Assembly: GCA_025766275.1 (NCBI GenBank)
Contig: JAFKAC010000038.1
Location: 248,001-312,000, forward strand
Reading direction: 5' to 3'
Origin: Lactarius indigo
Taxonomy: Eukaryota; Basidiomycota; Agaricomycetes; Russulales; Russulaceae
Length of the DNA: 64,000 bases
Shown here: piece by piece, positions 43,869 through 56,300 of the stretch
Layout: each line of letters begins with the position of its first letter
How positions within the stretch are numbered: the stretch's first letter is position 1
Notes under the pieces: generated by a model
The model's input: only the letters and a program-made list of their open reading frames with translations
Databases searched by the model: none
Told to the model about the DNA's origin: nothing
Translations under genes and position numbers: made by a program

Positions 43869-46800
43869 TCAAATGCGACCTAGCACTCGCGGCTGCGACA
43901 CGTCGGCCATGTTGATGAAGATGTCGTCCGCAGGGTGGCGGTACAACGGCGCGCGCAGGCGCTTCTGGTCGAGGTGGTGGCCGATGAAACCAATCGAACG
44001 ACCCAGGACGAAAAGGCCGTTGAGAGTTCCAATCTTAATGTACTCATCCGCCTCTTCGCGGGTGAACGCGCCGGAGTCGCGCAGTAGATCGACGAAGCAG
44101 ACCGCAATGCATCCATCGACGTTAAGGATGAGCGTGTCCTTCTTGGCTGTTGTCACCTTTTCGACCGCGAGCGCGTAGTCGAGCAGTGAATGACTGGGGA
44201 AGTGCTTCAGGACATACTCCTTCACAAGTTGGACTCGCAAATCGGGGTTGTTCACACTCTTGATCTTGTGGCCAATACCAGAGACTACAATTTTTTCGTC
44301 AATATTTTCAAGGATCAATCCCATAACGGGTGAACGCACTCAATTTGTTCGCCTTCCTTGATTGGTCCACGAACTCGCGGGGAGTGAGACCAGTATCCCG
44401 AGCACTAGAGAACATAGCAGCGGCTTCGTCGAGAGCACCTCCGAAGCGGCTACCAATGGTAAGAAGTCCAGAGGAAAGGGAGGATATAAGGTCTTTGCCG
44501 GCGCGGGTGGCGACAATTGTGTTCATGGCACTATGGCGCATATCAATACGAAGAATAGAGTGACATTGGATCTGACGTACCCAGAGACAGCAGGACCGTG
44601 GTCGGCCGTTAGCATGAGTACCATCTCGATGAATTTGGCGGCCCATTGCGGGAGCCGGCGTTTGAACCAGAGTAAGCTGACGACACCTCCAAGACCAATG
44701 TCCTCCTTAAAGACGTCGGTAATGCGCATACCGGCATAGATAAGTTCCTGGCCGCGCTCGTCCGAGATAGTCGAGATGAACGCTGCAGGTTTACGGATGA
44801 GACCGAGCTCCTGTGCCCACTTGTAGTCCATAGGAATGACAGGTGGTTCACGCTCGGCGGCGGGCTTGATCGTTCCTTTGCTCACGAGTCCGTCATACGT
44901 GTCCTTCAGCACCTGAGGGAGATCCTCAAACGTGTCGGGAACAATGAAGCCCGCTTCACGCATGGCACGGTTCTTAGCATCGGCGGTTTCTTTATCGGAA
45001 TTTGCCATTGAGCCAGCGTGGCCGAACTGAACCTCCGTCGCAAACATCTTTGCGCAGGTGCCGATGGCCCATGCGACAATGGGCTTCGTTATTTTGCCCT
45101 CCTTGACCGCATCGATGACGCGGTACTCCTCGATACCGCCGACCTCACCGAGAAGGACGAGCATCTTGCACTCTGGATCCTGCTCGTAGCGGAGCAGGTG
45201 GTCGATGAATGTGGATCCAGGATAACGGTCCCCACCGATGGCAATGCCTTCGTATGTACCATTTGTGTACAAGGAGAGAATGTTGTTCAGCTCGTTCGAC
45301 ATGCCACCGGACTTGGAAACGTAACCGACAGATCCCGGGCGGTAGAGCTTAGATGCGATGATGTTGTCCATCATGCCTCCCGAGTTTCCTATCTTGAAGC
45401 AACCAGGCTTGATTCCGCCAACCGTGGCAGGACCAATGATGTGAACACCCTTAGATAGAGCGACGTGGAGTATCTCGCGTGCGTGGCGCTCTGGGACCCC
45501 TTCCGCGATGATGGCGATAGCTTTAATCTGGGGATAGCTGAGGATCTCGAGAGTACTGGAATAAACAGAACGCGAAGAGGCGAAGTTCACAACGATGTCC
45601 ACGTCAGGGTGTTTCTTCACGGCATCGTCAACGGACGTATAGACGGGAAGAAGCGTTTCCTTGGTACCCCAGTAGAATTTTTGAATGTGGTGACCACCGA
45701 AAGGATAGATCATGGCAGCGACCGAGGGATTCTCTCGTCCACAGGAGTAATCGAAGTCCAGCATGCCTTGTATGGCACGGGGTTGGAGACCGTATACGAA
45801 AGATCGGGTCGTGGCATCGAAGGGGCGATACGAAGGGCGGTTGTGGTTGGTACTAGTCTCGAAATGTACGATATGGTCGTCGGGTTGTGAACGTCTGCCA
45901 TCGGGTCGAATGGTCCCCACTGCAGGAGTGTCTGGTGCTGCTGCTGCCTGTGAGGGTGTTGGGGAAGGAGGTGACGTAGGGGGAATCGAGGGCGCGGTAG
46001 ACTTGGTCTCACGCCTCACGCCAAGGGCTAAGGGAACAATCTGAGTGATGTGCGTCTCTGGTCCATAAACCTTGATTGGGACGCCAAGTGACTCTCCGAG
46101 CAAGCGCATCGCTTTCAGACCTTCCTGGTAGTTCGGCCCACCACGACGAACATATATGCGTACTTGATGGTTGATCAAAGGGGTCTTGTACTCCTTGAGA
46201 GCGCGGATGATGCCCTTGAAAGTCGCTGCGACGTTGGTGAAGTTGGCAATACCACCGCCAATGATCAGGATCTTGCCCTCAGGGTGTGGTTTGCCACGAG
46301 TGATCAGGTCGACTGCAAAGATATGAGATAGCGGCGACGGTATTTGAAAAAGCCACTCACTGATCGTCTTCGCGTATTCATAAGTTTGACCTTCCGTAGG
46401 AGCGCCGGAGTATTCTCCGTAGTTGGCGAGTTCGTGAGCGAAGCCGTGGGCTGCAATGGCGTCGGAGTAGACGACTGAGGCACCACCACCAGCGACCATG
46501 GTCCATATGCGGCCTTCAGGGTTGAGAACGGTGAGCTTAAGCGATGCACCAGTCGAACCATCAAGCTTCTGGATGTACGCTTCCTCCTTTGTGAGGTCAC
46601 GACCGAATGGCGCGGGCCAAACCTGAGATAATTTTGTTAGGCGACGCCATCACGTACAACGCCAAGCACAAGCTTACCATGGGGGGGCCACGGTCAGCAG
46701 AGACGCCCTTGCTCTGAGTCACGGTTTGGGAAGAGCCCGACTCGTAGACAGTGAGATCGCGCGCAATCGCCCATTTGGGCCCGCAGATTGAATCAGCGGT

Positions 46801-47922
46801 CTGATCGAGCTTGGCTGCCATGTCAAGGTAGTGAATCGTGGGCTGACCACCGTTGACACCGTCGAGACAGACGAGCGGGTTGATCTCGAGGTAGGCAAAG
46901 TGGAGGTCGACATAGACGGAGTAGAGACGAATGAGGAAATCGACAAGAGTGGCTTGCTTCTCGGAAGGGACATGCTTGAGAAGAGTGGAGATGAACTGGT
47001 CGCGTGAGGGGAAAGGCTTGCCAACGAGAATGTCTAACTTGAGCGCCTTTGCATCAACGTCACCAATGTCGACACCACCTTCGTGGGTGAAGAGAATGGT
47101 GTCACCCTCGCGCTGGGATGTAATACAAACGTAATACTCTGCGTTTGACGGGTGGGGAAGGAAGGGCTCAAGAATAAAGTTGGAGAGAGTGCCAGTTACC
47201 GATTCGACCTGATTAAAAGATTAAGTGTGAGTCCGAAAGTCTGGGTCTGGGAAAACAAAGAAACGGGAGGGGTTAAAGCCGCGGGGGTCACGTGCATAGT
47301 CGCGTCAAGGCTTTGCGCGTCAACGGCGCGGAACACCTGCCACCACTACGTCACGTTTTGAGTGCGTAGATTCAATGCGTGGGCGCATCATCCTTGCGCC
47401 AAGGATAGCAGATCAGAAGATGGAAGACGATAAAGCGGCGCTGGATCTGATCCCGATAGGGAGTACGCGTCACACGACTGGAGTGTCTCGGCCTTGTCCC
47501 AGCCTATGGCACCAAAATGCAAGCGATTGGAGGTACCACTTACCTTCTGGGGCTTTCCCGCGCGGGCACTGATCCATTCCTTCGCCTCTTCCCAGGACTT
47601 GTTAAGCGCAAGCAGCCCTGCCTTGCCGCGGCGCTTGATCAATTGATCAGGTTTCGCGACAAGCTTGGTGGTGAACACCCAGCCAGGGAGCTGTGTATCG
47701 GGGGTGATAGTGTTCGTCTCTGGGTCCCAAGAGACCTGCGCAACCTTCGGTGCAGGGAAAACGAAGGGAGTGGTGAGTTTAGCGTGAGGATCTACAGGCG
47801 GTGCACGCTCGAGCCAGTATGCGAGGAGCAATTTTGCGTCGTATTCACGGATGGCTTCCGGTCAAGGTAAGTATATGCGCGAAATAATGGTGCCAGACGA
47901 GAGGAATACCTTTGGATGACAT
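43869..47922 (-). CDS. ACL1: ATP-citrate lyase, single-chain form
   Basis: Cleaves citrate to acetyl-CoA and oxaloacetate in the cytosol, feeding lipid and sterol synthesis. Seven exons (47910-47922, 47544-47854, 46678-47207, 46361-46622, 44581-46312, 44338-44530, 43869-44283) sum to 3456 nt, 1151 aa, intact. The N-terminal ATP-grasp half has [35 protein letters not shown] and [17 protein letters not shown]. The C-terminal half has the phosphohistidine loop with the active His (FGHAGSM) and a citrate-synthase-like domain ([18 protein letters not shown]). Basidiomycetes and animals keep both halves in one chain, whereas many ascomycetes split them. The first exon codes only MSSK. The 336-nt second intron (47208-47543) is far longer than the rest. 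Confidence 0.97.
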
Positions 47923-49643
47923 GATGAAAGTCTAGGAGGGAAACAAGGAAATCTATGACTAATGGAGGCAAAGAAGAAGGAGAGAGGAAGCGGAGGAGCG
48001 ATGCAATGCTTTTGAAGGGGTATTTATTGGGCGGATGGAGAGAGAATATCTTGATCTGTTTGATCTCTCGAATGGGGGTCACGCCCGAATCCCCCAAATT
48101 TCACACGCACTCCCTCGACTCCTGGCTTGATCTGACCGACCTGTCCTGACCCGGCCCTGTCACTGTCGTCCGATTCTATTTCTCGCCCATTTCTCGCTTT
48201 ATTTTCTTGTACGATCGCCCCATTCTTTGGAAGTCCTGTCCCATTTATTCATCTTATCGTCTGGTATTTCGTGAAGGGTTCCTGGCTTGGTATAGATTGA
48301 ATTTCTTTTCTCCGACCAATGACATACTGTATTGCATACATAAATAGGCGCACCTTCCACAACCAATCACAGGCTCGAATCCTCGCCAATTTTGGCTCTT
48401 CCATGATGCCCTAGGAGCCTGTTCGCAACAGAGCAGCACCGTAGTATGCTGACACTTATCGTTCACCTCGTTTCCGTCTTGATCGAGCTTGATCTCCAAA
48501 ACTGGAACTAGATTCCCGACGTATAGCACCCCCCCACCGTTGACCTCCGGCAGCGGCGGATCTGCTAAACTATGTAACTCACCGGAAAAGACACTGTGTG
48601 GTCCACTATTGCGCTCTCGCATCTTCTTTCTGACACTCTCGATTTTTGATCCTTGTCCAACGGAGCTCTCGTAGTCCACAGCATTACGGAATGATTCTAC
48701 CCCACTCAGTACCCACGTCACATCGGATCACAAATTGTAACCTTCCGACTTCTGCTTACGGTTCCCTCGGATACGAGCCGGAGGACACCGCTTGCCCCAG
48801 CGGGCGAGATGGTCGCGAGCGAGTGCAGTATTATGTGATCTGTTAGGTTACCGATCTCGATCTAACAAGCCCGGAGTCCCCAACACCGCGACCCAACAAG
48901 TCCCCAATGTCCCCCGCGGCCGTTCGCCTTGAGATAAGAGCCCAGACCAAACGTGCTTTGCGTTCGTCGTGTTATTTGTTACGCGTCACAAAACCGCTTT
49001 CGCGACTGGGGACCGAGCAGCATGCCCCACGCTCACTATCTCTTACCAATCATTTCTCAGCCACTTCTCGCCTCCTGGTCTCCTGATCCGATGAACCTTG
49101 CTGTCCTCCGGGCTAACGGTGCTTCGGATCCGAGTGCCACGGCTGCGGCCATGATTATCTCCGTGGCACCTTCGTATCAGGGTATACATATCAGCCGTCC
49201 GATTTGCCATTAAAATCTTGTGAACTGAATAATAAGTACATGTTGCAAGCATCATCCGTCATCAAAAAAAAGTATAGGTACACAAAGGGTGACAAGCGTC
49301 GTGAATAGAACGTGAATGATACGCCTTTGGTACGAGCCACACTGGCCAGACCAAGTGAAGTAGCTAAGATGGAGTGCAAATAAGATATTGCTAGTGGGTT
49401 TAGCATGTGGCTCTAGCGAAGTGTCGGACGTGGCTTAAAAGGTGGGATGTATGCAATGCGCTGCCAAGACGAGGTGGTGTAAGTAGACGACGCCACAAAG
49501 GGCCCGTGCTGGGGACAATTTCCCCCAATCCCCCCAATTGGGACGCACAAGTAGACTCCCTTTTTTTTTTTTGGACTGGTCAGGCCGTGTGGGGGGGCAC
49601 AGTATAACGATCGAAACGTACCTTTTGACGAGCGCATCCCCAA
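47923..49643. other. Gene-poor region with one doubtful ORF
   Basis: 1.7 kb upstream of ATP-citrate lyase. A T-run (49561-49572) precedes the 3' end of the next gene. One 155-codon minus frame is listed separately. Confidence 0.5.
48254..48721 (-). CDS. Doubtful ORF, 155 codons
   Basis: Open frame starting MTWVLSGVESFRNAVDYESS. No family, signal peptide or domain recognised, and no clear splice extensions. Its ordinary composition makes a small gene possible but unproven. Confidence 0.2.
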   Translation of the reverse strand: MTWVLSGVESFRNAVDYESSVGQGSKIESVRKKMRERNSGPHSVFSGELHSLADPPLPEVNGGGVLYVGNLVPVLEIKLDQDGNEVNDKCQHTTVLLCCEQAPRASWKSQNWRGFEPVIGCGRCAYLCMQYSMSLVGEKKFNLYQARNPSRNTRR

Positions 49644-50588
49644 CTAACAAATAACGCAACAACAACTTCCCGTGTGCTCGCCCGTTTCGGCGTCTGCGCT
49701 GGATTCACTTACGTCAACCGTAGATCGCAGGTTCCGCCGCTTCTTCTTAACAGCCGAATCCCCTCGGGGTACGAACGAGCGCACGGAAAGATGCACAATA
49801 GTCGGCGTTGCGGGTTCCGGAGGGGTGTGAGAGGGGAACTTGAGTTCTATGCGAGAGGTCACTCGTGCACTACTCAACACCCACAACGAATACACATACG
49901 CAAGAGCGTATCGTCGTCTTGGAGGATCTTGCCCAGATGGAGGACGCGCAAGTACGAAGGAGCGGGTGGGCGCTCGTCTTGCCAGTCTGGCGCAACGTCA
50001 AACAGGGGTCCACGTCAGTGAAAGTCCGCCTTTTCCCCACCACACAGAAGTGAGAACGCCTGGAACGCGAAGGGGATAGGGAGAAGCGAACACGGCATCG
50101 GTAATTCCGCGAATGGGAGTGAAGTGCAGGAGATAAGATGGATAAGATGTAGACGCGGATAGTCTACAAGGGTGAAAGAGTCGAGAACGAGAACGAGACG
50201 CACCGTTTGGCCAAGAGTTCCACACCAGTTCCTTCACACGGCCCACGGTCGTCTCGGGTTCAAACCCCATTGACCTTCGTCGACCTGAGACGAGCAAAAA
50301 TTGGAGCAATGTCTGAGGTATTTGCGGAACTGGTGCCATCGCCGCTGCTTCCTCCTCTTCTGGCTCGTTATGGAGCGATTCTCGTGCGCCCTCGTCATTG
50401 GGGCCCGCCTCGTCACGCTGGCTGTCATCGCCCGCGGAAGTGCCCGGCCGCGTATTATCGACGCGAGTGAACGAAGTCCGCGTGCTCGCTGGCTGCGTAG
50501 CGACCTCGACTGGAATAGACCTGGAGAACGTTGGGAGGGACGTCTCGTGGGGCGGGGGGCGATGCGGGGGGGAGAGATGGTGGTCCAT
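49644..50588 (-). CDS. UBL3: Membrane-anchored ubiquitin-fold protein (UBL3/MUB-like)
   Basis: N-terminal ~90 residues are disordered and Pro/Ser/Glu-rich. Then comes a ubiquitin fold: LLQFLLVSGRRRSMGFEPET and VGRVKELVWNSWPN, after an intron PPAPSYLRVLHLGKILQDDD, and after another intron TIVHLSVRSFVP. The C-terminus is basic (KKKRRN) and ends in Cys-Cys-Cys-Val-Ile-Cys, a CaaX-type prenylation signal with extra cysteines for palmitoylation, as in UBL3. The family recruits E2 enzymes to, or sorts proteins at, the plasma membrane. The start is the first ATG of the open frame. Exon borders near 50200/50000 and 49910/49855 have canonical GT/AG. Confidence 0.85.
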
Positions 50589-51355
50589 GGCTGAAGTGTG
50601 TTAAGGGGGCACGAGGGACGACGGCAATTTGGCAGTTCTCACGAGTGAGTTATTTATTTTATAGGGGGGCCGGAACACCAGGCGGGTTCCGTTAACGACA
50701 AGTTTTGTATTATGATGCGCAGGAACGCAGGGATGGTATGCAGTCGGAGGATGTCGCAACCGTCTTGAGCTGCCACTGCCAAAAGCGGGGCTTGGTCCGG
50801 CACTACGGAATGAGAAGAAAGGCTCACGAGGGTGTAGAATGTGACAGCTCAACGTTGTGTACTCCGGTTCGCGAATGGACCTGGAACGAGGCAAGGCCGG
50901 CCTATATTGTTGATGATCGAGACTGGCAGCCTACAGCACTTGGCTTGAAGAGGCGGTTAATTAGTACTAAGTTATCCCGCGATTACGATAAATGGGGTTA
51001 GAGCAACGGCGAGCGCCCGGGGCTCAAAGCTGGCGAGTTGGGAGAACAGGAAGCGAGCAGAGAACGAAAAGCGGACACAATGGCTTAAATAGGTTGTTCA
51101 GGCTCATGACGACGGAAACGAATAAGGGCCACACTACAAGGCCATTGATGCGATGATGACTCGCCGCCCATCAAATGGTCCTCACTGCCTCACCCTTACG
51201 TTTACTTGCGGTTGCAATCGCGTATCCATACCAGGTAAAGCGGAAACGTCGGATGTGGTGCTCCATAACATATATTTGGGTCGTGTAACAAACGACGGTG
51301 GCTCAGAACAGCGGCCAAATCGGCATACTTATTTTTATCTCTGACCATAAACCAC
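50589..51355. other. Intergenic region, nothing recognised
   Basis: 767 bases between the UBL3-like start and the eL20 3' end; short frames only. Confidence 0.5.
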
Positions 51356-52109
51356 TTAGAATGTACTGGGGCGCTGTGCGACGAAGGTCGAACGTGCTTT
51401 TCCAACACGATGGGGAAGTGGGAAGCGGAGGTTCGGCTCAAGAAGTTGCTTGATATAGGGCCGGCGAACATCTTCCGTCTTCTCAATCTCGACAACACGG
51501 AGGATCTGCGACGGACATATCATCAATACCAAAAGTAATCCCATACCGCACTCATACGCACATGGATCGACCGGAAACGGGCACGGTGGCGAGCTGCCAT
51601 GTCCTGATAGAGAGATTTCACTGCGTCCGCACGAGTGAGCTCACGGAACTCCTTGTACATGTTGTGCGTTCCAGAGCGCGAGTCGTAACGAATCCATATG
51701 CCAAAGTTCTTCACTTTCAGGGGCTTCTTTTCATGAATCTATAGGGGAAAATCGCAGGGCACAATGCAGATGCAAGTACGAGACGCGAGGGGCAATGGTC
51801 AGTATTCCCGTTCGCCTGCCTCTTGAGGGCTGCATGGGACAACACAGATAGGTACTAACGACGTTCACTCCAATTATCTCTCCATTAGCCTTCTTGACCT
51901 TCTTCAATTTTCTGTAACGCCCGTGAGCACAGCTGCCACCAAAGATTCAGAGGGAAGTGGTAGATTCGACCGCACCTCAGGAAATACCAGAACCGCGATT
52001 TGGCGACGACCTCATTGGGCGCAAAGATACGCATGCGGTAAATCTTTGGATTAGCCTCATGCTCCGTAGGAAGGTGGCGGCCGACGACTTGATATTCAGT
52101 GAGGCCCAT
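51356..52109 (-). CDS. RPL20: 60S ribosomal protein eL20 (L18a/L20)
   Basis: Large-subunit ribosomal protein. Four exons (51976-52109, 51860-51911, 51562-51738, 51356-51505) sum to 513 nt, 170 aa. Motifs through the length: [89 protein letters not shown] end. The start ATG directly follows a splice acceptor (TGTCAG), so exon 1 of the mRNA is untranslated; a donor is seen at 52246. Confidence 0.96.
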
Positions 52110-52246
52110 CTGACAGAACATCACTCAAGTTAGCGCGACATCCTTCCGTGAGAGCGCCATCCACCCTATCCCACTCGAACTCAAACAAGGATGGTCACAG
52201 AATGTGATTGCGACGCGCCGCAGGAACGTCATCAGATGATACTCAC
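52110..52246 (-). other. 5' UTR intron of eL20
   Basis: GTGAGT donor at 52246 and TGTCAG acceptor immediately before the ATG, 137 nt. Leader introns are common in ribosomal protein genes. Confidence 0.6.
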
Positions 52247-52442
52247 GGTGAAAGCTTGTAAGGACTTGGTGTGTGGACGTTGTGGACGACGATAAGGCCC
52301 TGTGATTTGCGGGTATATTTGGGTTTGTTGTTGTGCCTACTGTGTAGAGTGGCTGAGCCCAAAAGCTTGGCTCAGCTTCAATCGTATTGGTAGTGGCGTT
52401 ACTATTACTCGTACAACTAGTAAGTACACGACATCAGCCCAG

Positions 52443-53954
52443 CTAGCCAATGGCCATTTCAACTGTCTCCTCGATAGACGCGGCCACTTCGGAAGGTGCC
52501 CTGCTCGGCCGACCGGAGAAGAGTATGTCCTTGATGACCTGTGCAATGAGCCCGTGTTGTGCTTCCATCGCAATCTTTGTACTGCCACACGGTACTTATC
52601 AGCCAAACGCCTTTAGCGGAGGGGTAGGAACGAACCTGTCTTTCACATTCTTCGCAAGTTGGTTCTCGACTTCCTTCTTTGGCTCAGACTTTTGGGACTA
52701 CAATAACGGGACACGAGATGTAACCCCTGACCCCCAAACCAATATTCCCAACTCACCTTGGTTGTCGCATTGACCTTCTCTCCAGTTGAAGGTAGGGCTG
52801 GAATTATTGGTTTCGTTTGTGCAACATTAGTTGCTGCCTTCGTTAGCTTTTGGTGCAGGTCGGTGAGCTGAGAGGCAGCATAGGCCCTGTTCTGAAGGAG
52901 GCTTTGAGTTCCAGTTCGGACATAGAGAATAGATATAGGTTACGTACAGAAATAAGTGGGCTCTGGCTAAGTGTGTTGACCCAATACTTGTTCCATAGCA
53001 AGCCAAGAAGCTCGGTGTCTAGGCTCGACTTGAAGATTTGCACCTCCAACGAATAGTATTGATTTGCGTGAACGCCGAAATCCTCGATCTTGCTGAGGGG
53101 GATACTCTGATATTCGGACGACGATGCATTGGACGGTGTATAACCCGCGGGGTAAGTGCGAAAGGCGCCAATGTCTACGCGCCCTGCAGAAATCGTGCGG
53201 TTGGGATCGATCTAAACGACAGACCATCAGGACCACAATGGGTAAGGTGAGGGAGTGACGCAGCGCACGACAACAGCGACGAACGGATCGGTGAATTTCT
53301 GGTTGTTCATTTGCGTGTTGACATCGATGCCGGACAGCCAGCAGCCATACCCAGGATGCGAGTGGTACCAGCCGATCGCATTCTCCAATCGTCCCACCTG
53401 CGTGCCCGGGTGCGGATCAATCCATCAAAGTCGTGTTGTGTGCGAAGTAACTCGCGTACTTTCTCAGACTCCTGGATGTACTGGACCATGTATTCGTTCG
53501 CCTCGTTCGCCGCGTTGACGCGCGTCTCCGTGCCCTGAACGGGCAGGGCAAACGAATCCATGATCACTAGGGAATGTCCAACGACTTTCCCTTGCATGAG
53601 TCCCATGATTTCCCATGGTACACCGGAGCGTGCATGTATGACCTGGAAATGCCACCAGCATCCGATTGGCATGCGCGTGCCCACTGCCAAGGGAAGTATA
53701 GCGCACCATTTTTATCAATGCGACCGCAGAGATTTTACACGACTTGAAGAAGTGGGGACTATATGGTATCGTCAGTCCAATCGGATGCATACACCAACGG
53801 TGACAGGGGCTCACTCATTTGCCCACGGCTGCTCACGGTTCAGCCGTTTATTGGCTTCTACATCGAACTTGTAAATCTCATCCTGTGGAGGTATGTCTTT
53901 GATGTCGTTGGTCAATGAGAACGTCTTTAAGGCCGTGTCAGAGGATGAAGCCAT
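52443..53954 (-). CDS. CSN5: COP9 signalosome subunit 5, metalloprotease
   Basis: Removes Nedd8 from cullins as the catalytic subunit of the COP9 signalosome. Starts [20 protein letters not shown]. The MPN+ domain follows: [36 protein letters not shown], and the JAMM zinc motif [19 protein letters not shown]. Then come [20 protein letters not shown] and the C-terminal helices ([17 protein letters not shown]). The last exon ends [11 protein letters not shown] at 52443. Exons 53815-53954, 53707-53758, 53460-53642 and 53269-53397 join in frame. Later introns start near 53050, 52948 and 52757 and also fit. All JAMM ligands (upstream Glu, two His, Asp) are present. Confidence 0.95.
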
Positions 53955-55390
53955 GCGAACTCAAGTCTCCTCGCTCGTGGCAAGGAGCTTCCTTGTCACG
54001 TGCATGTAGCAAGTCAGTAAGTTACGGCATCATTTTCGCCTGGATCGTCCATCTGCTACCAAAACGAGCTCACTGGGGACCAGAGACCAGGGCTCATGCA
54101 TCGTGTATCAGGGATGAGCCGGGGATATATACTTGATCAGAAATGAAAGACAAGTAATACAGTAGTAGTATTCTGCGGTGCCAAAACAAACACTAAGCAA
54201 GCAACTCCACAGAACGGCTTGAAACCGACGTCCCACTTTTCAATCCTCCCAGCACGGCCTTGCGGACAGCAGCCATCTACCTACGCTGGTTCTCATTGGA
54301 ATTTCGTGAACAGTATGAATCGTGAGTCCAGGTCAACGATTCCAAGCACAGCTCCTATTGAACGTTGCTACAGGCGGGATCTTTAAATGTGGGAGCATGG
54401 TGAAGAGGGGGAAAGAGGCTCACCCGGGTATGTGTGTCCGCGATGACACGGGGCCATGTGGGCGCATGATGTGCCCAGGGTAAACAGTTGGCGCATGGTT
54501 GCCCAAAGATCACGCACGGCGATCAACAAGACTTGGAAACGACCACCTCACGAATAAATACTGCTAGAAACGACGTACTGGTCCCTGGCACAAACCAGTC
54601 TGTGATCAGTAGTGCCACTACCTACCTGTGTGCGTCGGACTCCAAGCTCTAAGCCCTGTGACGGCCACTGGTATGAACACCGAAAACGCAAGGGAAAACA
54701 AAGGAAGGCGCACTGAGGGGCCTCTGTGGCGGCACGAGCATCTTCCAAATGATGAAAGATGAGAACTTCGTGCTTCCGCCCAGTTCTTTTCTCTAGCACT
54801 GTATCCTCTGTACCCTGTCGTGCGCTCATCGGGTGAGCCATGCAACCATTCGGTTCGGGGGCAGAGGAGCGGGCTCTCGCGAATAGACTTTTTGAATAGT
54901 CTCGGAAATCGTGGAACAATTGTTCGTAACCTTAGGACGTTCGACTGATTGTCTCATTGCCAACGGTCTGCAGGTGTCTAACTCATAACTGAAGCTCAAG
55001 ATCGAGCTGCACAACGCACCGCGATACTGTAGTGTACTGGTTTGTCGCAGAGAAGGCGCGAAATGTCAATGCTCGCCGAGTGTGGGTATGACATTGTGTG
55101 AGAAAGTTTTGCAGAGCTACCGGGAAAACTTGGTAGTCTGCTGCACTTCCGTAATCGTATTTAGAGAAAAATGGCCCATTCATTGCGTATACGTTGGTTT
55201 GCCGGTGAAATTTGATGTACCTTAGATGTACTAGAGAGAATGTTGAGTGAATTTTTTGCACGAGGTATACTACATACAGTTGTAGGAGTCAACGTAATCT
55301 GATATATCCGATCCGATAGCATCCTGAACAACCCCGTTTGATTATTATTAGTGAGAGTGTAAAAGGGTGGGGAACCACGACACGTACCAG
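53955..55390. other. Gene-poor region
   Basis: 1.4 kb between CSN5 and Vps22. A 123-codon minus frame (54548-54919) has no family resemblance. AT-rich around 55200-55300. Confidence 0.5.
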
Positions 55391-56155
55391 TCAGTCGTCC
55401 CACTGCATCGCCGCAGGAACCCAATATGCCCGCCCCATGCCATCTGGACCATCTTGCTCATCTAGCCAGCAAGTCCCGTCTCGGAGGAGCATATTCAACA
55501 ACACGGCCCTCGCACGCTCTTCCGTCCACGCGTTTCTTCGAACCAACAATTCCTCGTCCACTCTCCCGCCCTGCTCTGCAGCGATCGCAAGCACGACCAT
55601 CTGATCTTCGTTGAGCTCCTTCGGGACACTACGCACCATTTTCCTGCCGCCATCGCCAAAGTCGAGGACCTCATACCCTGCTCCGAGGGGCTTTAGGGCC
55701 TGGATACTGCGCACGACATCTTCCTCCGTGATGGCACCGCCATCGAGACCGCGCAGACGGCTGACGAGACGGACGAGCTCGGAAAGCTCGATGAGACCGC
55801 CGTTGCGGTCGCGCGTGCTCACGCAGACGTCCACGATCTGTACGCCGAGTTCGCTCTGCCAATCACCCAGCCCAAGCGCCTCCTCCCACCAGCCGCCGCG
55901 ACGTGGACCGGCCAGCGGGTCAACGCCTATGGACGCACACATCTGTTGGAATGCGTGGCGGAACCGTGGGTCGCTGCGGATATCGGCGCGGTGGTGAGTG
56001 GCGAAGTGGGTGAGTGCGGTGCGGAACTGGTCGAGCTGTGCGTGGAGATTGTCTACTTGAGCATTGGAGAGTTGATTTGAGAGGGCGTCAAATGATCTTA
56101 ACGATTCTTGCTGGCGTTGGAGTGCGGCCAATCCTGCGCCGCCAAGACGATGCAT
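55391..56155 (-). CDS. SNF8: ESCRT-II subunit Vps22/Snf8
   Basis: Part of the ESCRT-II complex that sorts ubiquitinated cargo into multivesicular bodies. A single exon of 254 aa, the usual length. It starts MHRLGGAGLAALQRQQ, the family's conserved N-terminal helix. Then come LTHFATHHRADIRSDPRFRH, FQQMCASIGVDPLAGPRRG and LGDWQSELGVQIVDVCVSTR, and the second winged helix with VVRSIQALKPLGAGYEVLD and a final ARAVLLNMLLRDGTCWLDE. Lack of introns is unusual beside its neighbours. The ATG at 56155 was chosen over an upstream alternative because it matches the family start. Confidence 0.95.
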   Translation of the reverse strand: MHRLGGAGLAALQRQQESLRSFDALSNQLSNAQVDNLHAQLDQFRTALTHFATHHRADIRSDPRFRHAFQQMCASIGVDPLAGPRRGGWWEEALGLGDWQSELGVQIVDVCVSTRDRNGGLIELSELVRLVSRLRGLDGGAITEEDVVRSIQALKPLGAGYEVLDFGDGGRKMVRSVPKELNEDQMVVLAIAAEQGGRVDEELLVRRNAWTEERARAVLLNMLLRDGTCWLDEQDGPDGMGRAYWVPAAMQWDD

Positions 56156-56300
56156 AAATAGCAAGGCGAAAGTGGTTCGGGTGATGCCGTAGCATTGCGC
56201 TTCCCTGCATCTCTCGGTTGTTTGTGACGTTCACGGTCGTCTTCTTCTTTTGCCCTCTCCCTTGCGGCTTTGTCTCTTCTCACTTGCAAAAAAAAAAAAG

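Noticed and set aside
45018..45890. Long plus-strand ORFs of 146 and 141 codons
   Set aside because: Antisense shadows inside the large ATP-citrate lyase exon.
50255..50275. GGGTTCAAACCCC, a tRNA T-arm-like sequence
   Set aside because: No cloverleaf around it; it lies in the coding exon of the UBL3-like gene.
55611..55997. 128-codon plus-strand ORF
   Set aside because: Antisense shadow of the intronless Vps22 gene.
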